A DNA stretch of 64,000 nt from Aurantibacillus circumpalustris (GTDB lineage Bacteria > Bacteroidota > Bacteroidia > B-17B0 > Aurantibacillaceae), in assembly GCF_029625215.1 (NCBI RefSeq), contig NZ_CP121197.1, positions 2,914,001 to 2,978,000 on the forward strand. The letters run 5' to 3'. Both the position numbers and the translations under genes were made by a program. Shown piece after piece: positions 24,708 through 33,953 of the stretch (position 1 is the stretch's first letter; each line of letters opens with the position of its first letter). A model generated the notes under the pieces. That model was not told where the DNA came from. It worked only from the letters and a program-made list of their open reading frames with translations, and made no database searches.

Positions 24708-27386
24708 CTATTTCTTCTTCGTTGCTGCTTTGCGCGGTGCCGCCTTTTTACTCGCAGCTTTTTTTACCGTAGCTTTTTTGGTCGTTTTCTTTGCAACTAA
24801 TTTTTTAACCACGGCTCCTTTTTTAGGAGTTGCTTTTTTTGTGGCTTTCTTCGCACTCGCTTTTTTAGCTGCACCCTTTTTACCTTTTTTATCAAAGGCT
24901 GTTGGATCCTGATCTATAATCATTTTCTTCACATCTTCAAAAGTCAAATCTTTTAAATCTTCTGGTGCAAATTTTTCTCCCGCTTCATTTTTAGGAAGCC
25001 TCAACATCGCTTTTCCAAAACGTATAAACGGACCCCAACGACCATTCTCCAAAGCAATTTTTTCTTCCGGCCATTGTTGAATAAAACGGTTCGCTTCTTT
25101 ATCTAATTTTTTAGCTACCAATTCATCAATATCCGACTGAGATAAATTATCGAAATTATAAGCGCGGGGTACATTAATAAATAAATCGCCGTGTTTAATA
25201 AAAGGTCCAAATCGTCCTTTACCTTTAGTAATTGGCTTTCCGTGAGAGTGGGCGATAGGAGCATCTGCTTCCTCTTTCTCCTTGATCAATTCAATAGCAC
25301 GATCCATATCCACTTTTAATGGATCTTCCAATCTTGGAATAGAAATATAACCCTCGCCGTATTTCACGTAAGGACCGAAGCGTCCAACACCAATAATCAC
25401 TTCTTTTTCTTTATACATCCCTAAATTCATAGGGAGTTTAAATAGATCCAAAGCGTCTTCTAAAGTGATGGTTTCAATACTTTGTTCTTTTCTCAAACTC
25501 GCAAAACTTGCTTTTTCACCTGTTTCTTCATTAGTTTCACCAATTTGCGCTAGAGGACCAAAACGACCAATTCTAACGATTATGGGTTTGCCGCTCTTCG
25601 GATCTTTTCCTAATAAACGTTCACCACTTGCGCGTTCACTGTTCTCACTGGTATTTTCAACGGTTTTGTGAAAAGGTCTGTAAAATTCTTCCAACATATC
25701 CGTCCACTTAATTTTACCTTCTGCAATCTCGTCAAACTCTTCTTCAACACGCGCTGTAAAATTAAAATCTAAAATGTTAGGAAAGTATTGAATCAAGAAG
25801 TCATTTACAACGGCGCCAATATCGGTTGGAAATAATTTATTTTTTTCTGCGCCTGTATTTTCTGTTTTAGTTTCTTTTGAAATTTTTGTTCCTTCAAAAC
25901 TAAAGAATGTATAATTACGTGGATTTCCTTCACGATCTGTTTTCTCAACGTAGTTACGCTTTTGAACCGTACTAATGGTCGGCGCGTAAGTACTCGGACG
26001 ACCAATACCGAGTTCTTCTAATTTTTTTACAAGACTTGCTTCTGTGTAACGCGCTGGGTGATGTGTAAAACGTTCAGTAGCTGTAATTTCTCTTAGCTGC
26101 AATTTCTCACCAGTTGTCATTGGTGGTAAGATGGAAGAATTTTCATCGTCTTCGTTTTCATCTTCATCATCTTTACCTTCCATGTATACTTTTAGGAAAC
26201 CATCGAACTTCAACACTTCACCTTGCGCCACAAATTGTTCTGTGGTAGTGCTAATTCCAACTTTTACGGTTGTCTTTTCAAGTTCCGCATCCGCCATTTG
26301 ACTGGCTATTGTACGTTTCCAAATCAAATCATACAAACGTTGTTCGTTACGTTCTCCACTAATTTCACCAACTGAAATGTAAGTCGGACGAATAGCCTCG
26401 TGCGCTTCTTGCGCGCCTTTACTCTTAGTTTTAAATTGGCGCGGGTTATGATAATTTGCTCCGTAGTTACTAGTGATAGCGTCCTTAGCCTGACCCATCG
26501 CGGTTTCCGAAAGGTTTACCGAATCGGTACGCATGTAGGTAATTTTACCGGCTTCATATAATCGTTGTGCTACAACCATGGTTTGCGAAACACTGAATCC
26601 TAATTTACGTGACGCTTCTTGTTGTAATGTAGAAGTCGTGAAAGGTGCGCTAGGCGTGCGTTTTGCCGGTTTTGTTTCAATGCTGTTGATTGCATAAATA
26701 GCACCTTTACATTTTTCTAAAAAGGCAGTAGCTTCTGCTTCTGTTTTAAAACGGTTATCTAATTCTGCTTTTAAAACAGCTTTGTTTCCTACAACAAATA
26801 ATGCGGCAACTTTAAATGCGGATACAGATTGAAAATTGGTAATCTCACGTTCACGCTCAACAATCAAGCGCACTGCAACTGATTGCACACGCCCTGCGGA
26901 TAAACTCGGACGAATTTTTTTCCATAAAATTGGAGAAAGTTCAAAACCCACCAAACGGTCTAAAATACGACGTGCTTGTTGCGCGTTCACTAAATTAATA
27001 TCGATTTCACGCGGGTTTGCAATAGCTTTTTGAATAGCAGGCTTGGTGATTTCATGAAAAACAATACGCTTTGTTTTACTTTTTTCAAGACCTAATGTTT
27101 CGAATAAATGCCAGCTAATAGCCTCTCCCTCACGGTCCTCATCGGATGCGAGCCAAACCATATCAGCTCCCTTGCTTAATTTCTTAAGTTCTGCAATTAC
27201 CCGTTCTTTATCGGGTTGCACTTCGTAAGTAGGTGTGAAATTTTTCTCCAAATCAATACCAAAACCTTTCTTTACTAGGTCTCTCACGTGTCCAAAACTC
27301 GACTTCACAATATAATCTTTCCCTAAAAACCCTTCAATTGTTTTGGCTTTTGCAGGGGACTCAACTATTACTAAATTTTTGCTCAT
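24708..27386 (-). CDS. topA: DNA topoisomerase I with lysine/alanine-rich tail
   Basis: Relaxes negative supercoils by transient single-strand cutting. The TOPRIM domain opens the protein (NLVIVESPAKAKTIEGFLG, and DEDREGEAISWH near 80), and the catalytic tyrosine lies in AGKITYMRTDSVN near 290. In place of Cys-type zinc fingers the C-terminal third has four GRFGP-type repeats: GRFGPLAQIGE, GRFGPYVKYGEGYISIP, GRFGPFIKHGDLFINVP and GRWGPFIRFGK. The last ~55 residues are almost only Lys, Ala and Thr, like a histone H1 tail, and should bind DNA nonspecifically. At 892 residues it is of usual Bacteroidota size. It stands alone. Confidence 0.97.
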   Translation of the reverse strand: MSKNLVIVESPAKAKTIEGFLGKDYIVKSSFGHVRDLVKKGFGIDLEKNFTPTYEVQPDKERVIAELKKLSKGADMVWLASDEDREGEAISWHLFETLGLEKSKTKRIVFHEITKPAIQKAIANPREIDINLVNAQQARRILDRLVGFELSPILWKKIRPSLSAGRVQSVAVRLIVEREREITNFQSVSAFKVAALFVVGNKAVLKAELDNRFKTEAEATAFLEKCKGAIYAINSIETKPAKRTPSAPFTTSTLQQEASRKLGFSVSQTMVVAQRLYEAGKITYMRTDSVNLSETAMGQAKDAITSNYGANYHNPRQFKTKSKGAQEAHEAIRPTYISVGEISGERNEQRLYDLIWKRTIASQMADAELEKTTVKVGISTTTEQFVAQGEVLKFDGFLKVYMEGKDDEDENEDDENSSILPPMTTGEKLQLREITATERFTHHPARYTEASLVKKLEELGIGRPSTYAPTISTVQKRNYVEKTDREGNPRNYTFFSFEGTKISKETKTENTGAEKNKLFPTDIGAVVNDFLIQYFPNILDFNFTARVEEEFDEIAEGKIKWTDMLEEFYRPFHKTVENTSENSERASGERLLGKDPKSGKPIIVRIGRFGPLAQIGETNEETGEKASFASLRKEQSIETITLEDALDLFKLPMNLGMYKEKEVIIGVGRFGPYVKYGEGYISIPRLEDPLKVDMDRAIELIKEKEEADAPIAHSHGKPITKGKGRFGPFIKHGDLFINVPRAYNFDNLSQSDIDELVAKKLDKEANRFIQQWPEEKIALENGRWGPFIRFGKAMLRLPKNEAGEKFAPEDLKDLTFEDVKKMIIDQDPTAFDKKGKKGAAKKASAKKATKKATPKKGAVVKKLVAKKTTKKATVKKAASKKAAPRKAATKKK

Positions 27387-27558
27387 ACCTTATATATATG
27401 TATCAATTTTTTGGGATTATGCCCAAAGGCTTATTTTAAAATTGGCAAAGAAAAAAAATAATTCAGTTAAAATGCAAGTAAAAGTTTTTTTTATGTAACA
27501 ATTTGCAAGATTTTACGCTTAAAAAAGTTAAAAATATGTCAATTTGTCACTTATTTAG

Positions 27559-27566
27559 TATTTTTG
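27559..27566 (+). promoter_or_regulatory. Probable -7 box of miaB
   Basis: TATTTTTG matches TAnnTTTG exactly and ends 10 bases before the miaB ATG. No TTG is found 19-21 bases upstream, so only the -7 element is supported. Confidence 0.4.
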
Positions 27567-27576
27567 CCCCCACTTA

Positions 27577-29007
27577 ATGAATTCAGAAACTAAAATTATC
27601 GACGAAAAACTTCAAGGAACACCTTTTATGGTAGATTCTAAAAATTCAACCAATAAAAAGCTCTTTTTAGAAAGTTATGGATGCCAAATGAATTTTGCAG
27701 ATAGCGAAATTGTGGCTTCTATATTAATGGATAAAGGTTATAGCACCACAGACAAATTTGAAGACGCGGATGTTATTTTTTTAAATACCTGTGCTATTCG
27801 TGAAAACGCTGAATTGCGCGTGCGTAACCGCTTAAACGATTTTAAAAAGGCAAAAAAAAATAACCCAAAATTATTGGTGGGTGTTTTAGGTTGCATGGCC
27901 GAACGGTTAAAATCACAATTTTTGGAGCAAGAAAAATTGGTGGATATTGTTGTTGGACCCGATGCCTACAGAGATTTGCCAGGTTTAATAGAAGAGGCGG
28001 AAGATGGCCACAAAGCTATTAACGTGATTTTAAGTAAGGAAGAAACTTATGCTGATCTTACTCCTGTACGCCTTGGAAGCAATGGCGTAAATGCTTACAT
28101 CAGCATTATGCGCGGTTGTGATAATATGTGCAGTTTCTGTGTCGTGCCATTTACAAGAGGACGCGAGCGTAGCCGAGACCCTGAAAGTATTGTTGCAGAA
28201 GCAAAAGATTTGTTTGAAAAAGGATACCGTGAGGTAACTTTATTAGGACAGAATGTAGACAGTTATTTATATACTGGAGGCGGACTAAAAAAAGAAACAT
28301 TAACAGAGGAACAAAAAGCAAGTGCTGTGAGTTTCGCACAGTTGCTGGAGCGTGTGGCTTTGATTGATCCATTATTGCGTGTGCGTTATTCTACTTCGCA
28401 TCCAAAAGATATGACGGATGATGTGTTGGAGATGGTGGCGAAGTATCACAATATTTGTAATTATATTCATTTACCGGTGCAGAGTGGAAGCAGTCGTATT
28501 TTAGAAATGATGAACCGTGGTTACACGCGTGAGTGGTATCTTGAGCGCATGGCGGCTATCAATCGCATTATTCCTGGTTGTGGAATTAGTACAGATATTA
28601 TTACTGGGTTTTGTTCAGAGACCGAAGAAGATCATCAGCAAACTATCAGCCTAATGAAGAGCATTCAGTTTGATTATGCCTATATGTTTTCTTACAGCGA
28701 ACGTCCTAAAACCCTTGCAGAACGTAAGTATCCAGATGATGTTACTGCAGAAGTGAAAAGTCGCCGTTTAGCAGAGATCGTAGAATTACAAAGAACAAAT
28801 AGCGGAATAAAAACTGCATTAGGGCTTGGAAAAGTTCACGAAGTATTGGTAGAAGGCTTTTCAAAAAAATCAGATGATATGTTGATGGGAAGAAATCCAC
28901 AGAATACCGTCGTTGTTTTTCCAAAAGGAAATTATAAAAAAGGAGATTACGTGAATGTGATGGTAACGAAGTGTACAACCAGCACACTTATTGGTGAAGC
29001 GGTTTGA
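27577..29007 (+). CDS. miaB: tRNA-2-methylthio-N6-dimethylallyladenosine synthase MiaB
   Basis: A radical-SAM iron-sulfur enzyme that adds a methylthio group to i6A37 of tRNAs reading UNN codons. The UPF0004 domain starts at ~29 ([17 protein letters not shown], with further Cys in [12 protein letters not shown] and GVLGCMAER). The radical-SAM triad [20 protein letters not shown] is at about 178, and a TRAM domain closes the protein ([17 protein letters not shown]). All six cluster cysteines are present. It is the first gene of the order miaB, sigma-54 activator, lptE, TPR-like protein, secG, which recurs in Bacteroidota. TGA at 29005 overlaps the start of a periodic intergenic repeat. Confidence 0.96.
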   Translation: MNSETKIIDEKLQGTPFMVDSKNSTNKKLFLESYGCQMNFADSEIVASILMDKGYSTTDKFEDADVIFLNTCAIRENAELRVRNRLNDFKKAKKNNPKLLVGVLGCMAERLKSQFLEQEKLVDIVVGPDAYRDLPGLIEEAEDGHKAINVILSKEETYADLTPVRLGSNGVNAYISIMRGCDNMCSFCVVPFTRGRERSRDPESIVAEAKDLFEKGYREVTLLGQNVDSYLYTGGGLKKETLTEEQKASAVSFAQLLERVALIDPLLRVRYSTSHPKDMTDDVLEMVAKYHNICNYIHLPVQSGSSRILEMMNRGYTREWYLERMAAINRIIPGCGISTDIITGFCSETEEDHQQTISLMKSIQFDYAYMFSYSERPKTLAERKYPDDVTAEVKSRRLAEIVELQRTNSGIKTALGLGKVHEVLVEGFSKKSDDMLMGRNPQNTVVVFPKGNYKKGDYVNVMVTKCTTSTLIGEAV

Positions 29008-29066
29008 CACTAATTTCACGGATTACACGAATAGATCAGTTTAGTGATAATTAGTGCAATTCGTGT
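29007..29066. repeat. Periodic intergenic inverted repeat (CACGGATTACACGAA type)
   Basis: CACTAATT (29008-29015) pairs with AATTAGTG (29049-29056), and ACACGAAT (29025-29032) pairs with ATTCGTGT (29059-29066). The words ATTTCACGGATTACACGAAT and TTAGTGATAATTAGTGCAATT repeat at 9-11 bp. It begins at the last base of the miaB stop and fills the gap to the next gene. Confidence 0.6.
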
Positions 29067-29084
29067 CTTAAAAAGAAACGGGAA

Positions 29085-30314
29085 ATGAACACACAAGATT
29101 TAAAACAAAAATTCGGAATTATAGGAAACAATGTTCTTTTAGAACGCGCGGTAGATATTGCACGCCAGGTAGCACCTACCGATTTGAACGTTGTTATTAA
29201 TGGTGAAAGTGGAACTGGTAAAGAAGTTTTTCCACAAATAATTCATCAGAACAGTGCGCGCAAACATGGTCCTTATATTGCTGTTAACTGTGGAGCTATA
29301 CCGGAAGGAACAATAGACAGCGAATTATTCGGTCACGAAAAAGGTGCATTTACAGGAGCTACCGAGGCACGAAAAGGATATTTTGAAGTTGCCAATGGTG
29401 GTACAATTTTTTTAGATGAAGTAGGGGAGTTGCCATTAGCAACGCAAGCACGTTTGTTGAGAGTTCTTGAAAGTGGCGAATACATTAAAGTTGGAAGTAG
29501 TAAGGTTCAAAAAACAGATGTTCGCGTTGTTGCTGCTACAAACATAAATTTTTATCAAGCTTTAGAAAAAGAAAAATTCAGAGCAGATTTATATTACCGT
29601 TTAAATACGGTGCCAATTTATCTGCCGCCATTGCGTGAAAGAAAAGACGACATTCATCTGTTGTTTCGGAAATTCGCAAATGATTTTGCTGCAAAATACA
29701 GCATGCCCGTGTTAAGATTGGCACCAGATGCTGAGCAAGTTCTCGTAAATTATTATTGGCCTGGAAATATCCGTCAACTAAAAAATATTGCTGAACAAGT
29801 TTCTATTATTGAAAAAAGCAGAGAAATTAATGCGGACACACTTTTAAAATATTTACCGCAATACAATTCAAACAATGTTCCGAGTCTTTTAAAAGCAGAT
29901 AGCAGTCATTCTGGTTTTGAAAACGATCGTGAAATTATTTTTAAAGTGTTGCGCGATACCAGAGCAGAAATAAATGAATTAAAAAAAATTGTTTTTGATC
30001 TAATGTCTGGAGATTCAGAGAAAGTACACACGCTTAGCAATGAAAGCCGACAAATTTTAAACCGAGGTTACGATAATAACGATAGCAATGGAAACACTGG
30101 CTTAACCATTCACAAATCAATAGGATCTCCGAATAACGTTCAGCAGCAGGTAATTGAAGTGGAAGAAACTTTGTCATTACAAGATAAAGAAATCGATATG
30201 ATTAAAAAGGCCTTACGTAAACACAAAGGAAAACGTAAAAACGCTGCAAAGGAATTAGGGATAAGTGAAAGAACACTCTACAGAAAAATAAACGAATATA
30301 CGATTGAGGAATAG
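29085..30314 (+). CDS. Sigma-54-dependent transcriptional activator without receiver domain
   Basis: An AAA+ enhancer-binding protein that remodels RNA polymerase carrying sigma-54. Walker A GESGTGKEVFPQIIHQNSA lies near 43, the sigma-54 contact loop GAFTGATEARKGYFE near 89, and Walker B GGTIFLDEVGELP near 107, followed by arginine-finger sequences. The C-terminal 40 residues are a Fis-type helix-turn-helix (KGKRKNAAKELGISERTLYRK). There is no response-regulator or GAF domain in front, so activity must be controlled by level or by partner proteins. The linker (~300-360) is unusually long and Asn/Ser-rich. It is co-oriented with lptE and secG, suggesting a role linked to envelope biogenesis. 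Confidence 0.93.
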   Translation: MNTQDLKQKFGIIGNNVLLERAVDIARQVAPTDLNVVINGESGTGKEVFPQIIHQNSARKHGPYIAVNCGAIPEGTIDSELFGHEKGAFTGATEARKGYFEVANGGTIFLDEVGELPLATQARLLRVLESGEYIKVGSSKVQKTDVRVVAATNINFYQALEKEKFRADLYYRLNTVPIYLPPLRERKDDIHLLFRKFANDFAAKYSMPVLRLAPDAEQVLVNYYWPGNIRQLKNIAEQVSIIEKSREINADTLLKYLPQYNSNNVPSLLKADSSHSGFENDREIIFKVLRDTRAEINELKKIVFDLMSGDSEKVHTLSNESRQILNRGYDNNDSNGNTGLTIHKSIGSPNNVQQQVIEVEETLSLQDKEIDMIKKALRKHKGKRKNAAKELGISERTLYRKINEYTIEE

Positions 30315-30381
30315 TTCTGTTTGAATAAAGATGCTTAAACGAAATTCTGAAATTAAATTTCATACAAACACTAAAAAATTA

Positions 30382-30891
30382 ATGATCCCGAAAATTCTAA
30401 AATACGCCTCAATTTTATTTGTTGGCGTTTTAAGTTTCTGTAAACCTCATATATCGTTAAGCGGAGCTTCTATTCCGGTTGAAGCAAAAACAATTAGTGT
30501 GGGTTTTTTTACAAACAATACCAGTTTGGGTGCACCCAGTTTATCGCAACGCTTTACGGAAAAAATGAGGGATGTTGTTTCGCAGCAAACAAGTTTGGCT
30601 TTAATGCCAAAGGACGGAGATTTGAGCTTTGAAGGGTATATAGCCGATTACGCTGTAACCCCTGTGGCTATTCAAAGTAACGACCAAGCGAGTCTCAACC
30701 GTCTTACCATTACAGTTAAAGTGGTTTATTTTAATAAATTTGATGCGACTAAAAATTTCGAACAAAACTTTACCCGTTTTGCAGATTATAAAAGTACTGA
30801 GAACATTTCGGCGAAAGAACCAGAGCTTGTTCAAGAAATATACAGACAACTAACAGAAGATATTTTTAATAAAGCATTTAATAATTGGTAA
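30382..30891 (+). CDS. lptE: LptE-like LPS-assembly lipoprotein
   Basis: Probably the lipoprotein that plugs LptD and helps insert LPS into the outer membrane. The preferred start is ATG 30382 (MIPKILKYASILFVGVLSFC); the frame begins at 30331 but would add 17 charged residues before the signal peptide. The lipobox is LSFC, with Phe at -1, which is unusual but tolerated in this phylum. The body (ISLSGASIPVEAKTISVGFF, then FTEKMRDVVSQQ and FEGYIADYAVTPVAIQ, NRLTITVKVVYFN) has the alpha-beta pattern of LptE, and the position after the sigma-54 activator is the usual one. It ends 1 bp before the next gene. Confidence 0.85.
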   Translation: MIPKILKYASILFVGVLSFCKPHISLSGASIPVEAKTISVGFFTNNTSLGAPSLSQRFTEKMRDVVSQQTSLALMPKDGDLSFEGYIADYAVTPVAIQSNDQASLNRLTITVKVVYFNKFDATKNFEQNFTRFADYKSTENISAKEPELVQEIYRQLTEDIFNKAFNNW

Positions 30892-30892
30892 A

Positions 30893-31876
30893 ATGCAAGC
30901 TGCGGATCTAATAAAATATATTAATAACCCTAAACTGCTTGATAAAGCAAGTGTTCCGCAGTTACAAAAGCTGGTTAATGATTTCCCGTATTTTCAGTCG
31001 GCTCATATTTTATTAAGTATGGCGTCTAAGAAATGGGATGCTTCTGTTTACCAACAAAGCCTCAAAAAGACTGCCATAGTTGCTACCAATCGCGCTCATT
31101 TATTTCGACTTATTCATCAAATAGAAAATGAAGTAGAAGAGGTCGTTGAAGAACCTTTAGTTAAAGAATCTCCAAAACTGCAACATCAAAAGGAAGATGT
31201 TAAACAAGAGTTAGATATTTTGAGAGCAGCTGAAGTATCTACAGAATCAGAAGATGTAAAACCAGAAACAAAACAACTTGAAAATATTACCAAAGTCAAA
31301 CCGGTTTTAGATGCGGAACAAATTCTTGAAAGAGAAATTGGAAATGAAGTTGTGAATTCTTTTGTAGAAAAGGAAATTTTAAAAACAAACGAATTAAATA
31401 AACCTAAGGTAAAAGAAGAAGAACCGGAGAATTTTGGGGATTGGCTTTCGTATTTAAAAAAGAATAACGGTCAAACCTATGAGGAAATTACCGAGCAGGT
31501 TGAGCAGGAAATAGCAAAACAGGAATCTGCGAAAAAGGAACAACCTGTTGCAGAAAATAAAGAAGAGCAAGCTGAGAAGGTGGAGGCTGAATCGAGAAAA
31601 CTAAAGAATAGAGCCATTATTGATAAAATCATTGAGACAAGTCCGGGCTTAATTCGTCAAAAAGAAGAACAGCAACGGTTTTATGCCCCAGATATCAAGG
31701 CAAAAGAAAGTTTATTAGAAAACGAACATTTAGTTACAGAAACCCTGGCAAAAATATACGCTTTGCAAGGTAGTATCAACAAGGCCATTCGTGCTTACGA
31801 GATTTTAAGCATTAAATACCCGCAAAAACGGGCTTATTTTGATGGCTTGATTCAAAAACTCAAAACAAACGGGTAG
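30893..31876 (+). CDS. Conserved Bacteroidota protein with acidic middle and TPR-like C-terminus
   Basis: No named domain. The 327-residue cytoplasmic protein begins with a compact helical region (LIKYINNPKLLDKASVPQLQ, QSAHILLSMASKKWDASVYQ). The middle, ~90-260, is very rich in Glu and Lys and is probably disordered or coiled. The end (LVTETLAKIYALQGSINKAI, RAYEILSIKYPQKRAYFDGL) is a TPR-like helical pair. It starts 1 bp after lptE, so the two are translationally linked, and it precedes secG. I take it for a scaffold or adaptor, without evidence for a partner. Confidence 0.75.
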   Translation: MQAADLIKYINNPKLLDKASVPQLQKLVNDFPYFQSAHILLSMASKKWDASVYQQSLKKTAIVATNRAHLFRLIHQIENEVEEVVEEPLVKESPKLQHQKEDVKQELDILRAAEVSTESEDVKPETKQLENITKVKPVLDAEQILEREIGNEVVNSFVEKEILKTNELNKPKVKEEEPENFGDWLSYLKKNNGQTYEEITEQVEQEIAKQESAKKEQPVAENKEEQAEKVEAESRKLKNRAIIDKIIETSPGLIRQKEEQQRFYAPDIKAKESLLENEHLVTETLAKIYALQGSINKAIRAYEILSIKYPQKRAYFDGLIQKLKTNG

Positions 31877-31891
31877 TTTAGCTTCAATTTT

Positions 31892-31930
31892 TAACATAGA
31901 GAAACTGAGGGACAGAGGGGCACTGAGAGG
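31892..31930. repeat. Periodic intergenic sequence (ACTGAGGGACAGAGG type)
   Basis: Words GAGAAACTGAGG, GACAGAGGGG and CACTGAGAGG follow each other at about 10 bp, just after the stop of the TPR-like gene. The same word family as the CACAGAGG element at 10886-11111. Confidence 0.55.
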
Positions 31931-31987
31931 AAACTAGCGTAAATTACACATAAACGAGTGTTGCCTGAATGCTACCTTCCTCGATTC

Positions 31988-32124
31988 TCGCGCCAGGGAT
32001 GGAGCGGCCTGTTTGAGCTCCTTCTTGTTTGTCCCGGAGGGCAGACAAGAAGAGCGAAGGGCAAAAGTTCAGTGAACTTTTGAGTCTGGTTGTGCGTTAG
32101 CGACAGCCCGCCTGGGCGCCCTCA
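31988..32124. other. Branched structured element, copy 1
   Basis: Closed by GCGCCAGG (31990-31997) against CCTGGGCGC (32111-32119). Inside are the hairpin CAAAAGTTC-AGT-GAACTTTTG (about 32062-32082) and a longer one CTTCTTGT/ACAAGAAG (32021-32052). The opening motif CGCGCCAGGGATGGAGCGGCC matches the start of copy 2 at 60.8 kb. A multi-branched RNA or REP-like DNA element; function unknown. It fills the 371 bp gap before secG. Confidence 0.55.
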
Positions 32125-32247
32125 TAAAAAAGCAAAAACCACTTTTAGGAGCGTGATTAAATAATTTAAAAAGTTTGAAATTTGAAGAAAAAAGACTTAC
32201 TTTGCACCTCTTATTTAAAAATTAAAATAACTTATAAAAATAAAAAC

Positions 32248-32604
32248 ATGTTTTTCTCATTTCTAACAATTCTGGTGTGTATTTTACTTGTTCTGGTAAT
32301 CCTTATTCAAAACTCAAAAGGTGGCGGAATTCAAAGTCAATTTGGTGCTGCAACTCAAATTATGGGTGTAAAAAAAGGAACTGAATTTATTGAAAAAGCA
32401 ACTTGGGGATTAGCAATTACCTTAATTGTGTTAAGTGTATTAATGTCGCCACAAGGTACTGTAGTAGATACAAACTCTGAAGATGCAGGATCTGTTGCAA
32501 AAAGAAAAGCACAGTCAGCTGTTGCAATTCCAGCTCAACAACAACCTGCTCAACAAGCTCCTCAAGCACAACCAATGCCTGAGCAAGCTCCACCACAACA
32601 ATAA
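32248..32604 (+). CDS. secG: Preprotein translocase subunit SecG
   Basis: A small inner-membrane subunit of SecYEG that helps SecA-driven export. ATG 32248 gives the proper N-terminus MFFSFLTILVCILLVLVILI; the 22 residues encoded upstream are charged and not part of the family. Two membrane helices (~2-20 and ~50-68) flank the conserved QNSKGGGIQSQFGAATQIMG. The C-terminus is a Gln/Pro/Ala-rich tail (QQQPAQQAPQAQPMPEQ), common in Bacteroidota SecG. A strong terminator follows. Confidence 0.95.
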   Translation: MFFSFLTILVCILLVLVILIQNSKGGGIQSQFGAATQIMGVKKGTEFIEKATWGLAITLIVLSVLMSPQGTVVDTNSEDAGSVAKRKAQSAVAIPAQQQPAQQAPQAQPMPEQAPPQQ

Positions 32605-32624
32605 ATCATTTTTTATATATTTAG

Positions 32625-32653
32625 AAACCATCCGTATTTGGATGGTTTTTTTG
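32625..32653 (+). terminator. Intrinsic terminator after secG
   Basis: AAACCATCC / GGATGGTTT with a 6-base loop and a T-run, 20 bp past the secG stop. It separates secG from aspartate kinase. Confidence 0.9.
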
Positions 32654-32681
32654 TTTTTATACCTTTGCTCAAAATAAATTT

Positions 32682-33953
32682 ATGCAGGTTTTTAAGTTTG
32701 GTGGAGCTTCTGTAAAGGATGCTGAAGCAGTTAAAAATGTTTCTTCTATTTTAAAACATCATGCTTCAGAGGCTACTGTTGTTGTAGTTTCGGCTATGGG
32801 TAAAACTACTAACAAACTTGAAGAACTTACCAAGGCATACATCAATAAGCAAGAGAATATTGAGCTGCTTCTAAATGAATTAAAAGATTACCACGGCAGT
32901 ATATTAAACGATCTGTTTCCAAATAAACAGGATGCAATATATAATGATATAGAAAACGTATTTGTAGAACTGCTTTGGATACTGGAAGAAGAGCCTTCTT
33001 TTTCATACAACCATCACTACGATCAAATCGTTTCTCTGGGTGAAATTTTATCAACCAAAATAATTTCTGCTTATTTAAATAACGACGGCTTAAAAAATAA
33101 ATGGTTAGATATAAGGGGAATCATTCAAACGGATAATTCTTACCGCGAAGGAAATGTGGATTATGTTTTGAGCGAGACTCTTGTGAAAACGCAGTTATTA
33201 CCGCTTTTACAAAACCGTGAGGTTATCGTCACACAGGGTTTTATAGGAGGGACTTCAGAAAACTATACAACAACACTCGGAAGAGAAGGAAGTGATTACA
33301 CAGCCGCTTTATTGGCATATTTTACCGATGCTAGACAAGTTGTGATATGGAAGGATGTGCCTGGTGTTTTAAATGCCGATCCGAAGTATTTTAAAAACAC
33401 AAAAAAGATTGACGAGTTAACTTACCACGATGCTATTGAGCTGACGTATTTTGGAGCTTCAGTCATTCATCCAAAAACAATTAAGCCGCTTCAGAATAAG
33501 AATATTCCCCTATACGTAAGATCTTTTTTAAAGCCGGAGGAACCTGGAACGCTTGTAAAGGATGGTGAAAAGGGAAACACAGCCACAAGTTATATTTTTA
33601 AAGAAGATCAAATTTTATTATCCATTCAACCTAAGGACTTTAGTTTTATTGCAGAAGAGAACTTGAGTGGAATTTTTAATTTGTTCTCGAAATACAATGT
33701 GCACATTCACATGATGCAAAATTCTGCAATCAGTTTTAGTGTGTGTACGGATAACGATATTCAAAAGATAGAGCCGCTTATAAACGATTTACAGCAGCAT
33801 TTTAAAGTACTTTATAATGCCCCTGTTCAACTCATGACCATTCGTAATTACGATCAGGAAACGATTTCAAAATTAAGTCAACATAAAGTCATTTTAATAG
33901 AACAGAGAAGCCGGAATACTCTTCAGATGGTGATGAAGGAAGACAGTTTCTAG
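32682..33953 (+). CDS. Aspartate kinase
   Basis: Phosphorylates aspartate in the first step of lysine, threonine and methionine synthesis. The kinase core is complete: MQVFKFGGASVKDAEAVKNV, VVVVSAMGKTTNKLEEL, LGREGSDYTAALLAYF near 206 and VWKDVPGVLNADPK near 224. After the core, ~300-423 forms ACT-like domains (LLSIQPKDFSFIAEENLSGI, IHMMQNSAISFSVC), which may bind an allosteric amino acid. At 423 residues it is monofunctional, lacking the homoserine dehydrogenase found fused in many relatives. It is not possible to say which end-product controls it. Confidence 0.94.
   Translation: MQVFKFGGASVKDAEAVKNVSSILKHHASEATVVVVSAMGKTTNKLEELTKAYINKQENIELLLNELKDYHGSILNDLFPNKQDAIYNDIENVFVELLWILEEEPSFSYNHHYDQIVSLGEILSTKIISAYLNNDGLKNKWLDIRGIIQTDNSYREGNVDYVLSETLVKTQLLPLLQNREVIVTQGFIGGTSENYTTTLGREGSDYTAALLAYFTDARQVVIWKDVPGVLNADPKYFKNTKKIDELTYHDAIELTYFGASVIHPKTIKPLQNKNIPLYVRSFLKPEEPGTLVKDGEKGNTATSYIFKEDQILLSIQPKDFSFIAEENLSGIFNLFSKYNVHIHMMQNSAISFSVCTDNDIQKIEPLINDLQQHFKVLYNAPVQLMTIRNYDQETISKLSQHKVILIEQRSRNTLQMVMKEDSF

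Noticed and set aside
24685-24912. Ala/Phe-rich 75-codon frame opposite the topA tail
   Set aside because: Antisense shadow of the Lys/Ala codon repeats of topA.
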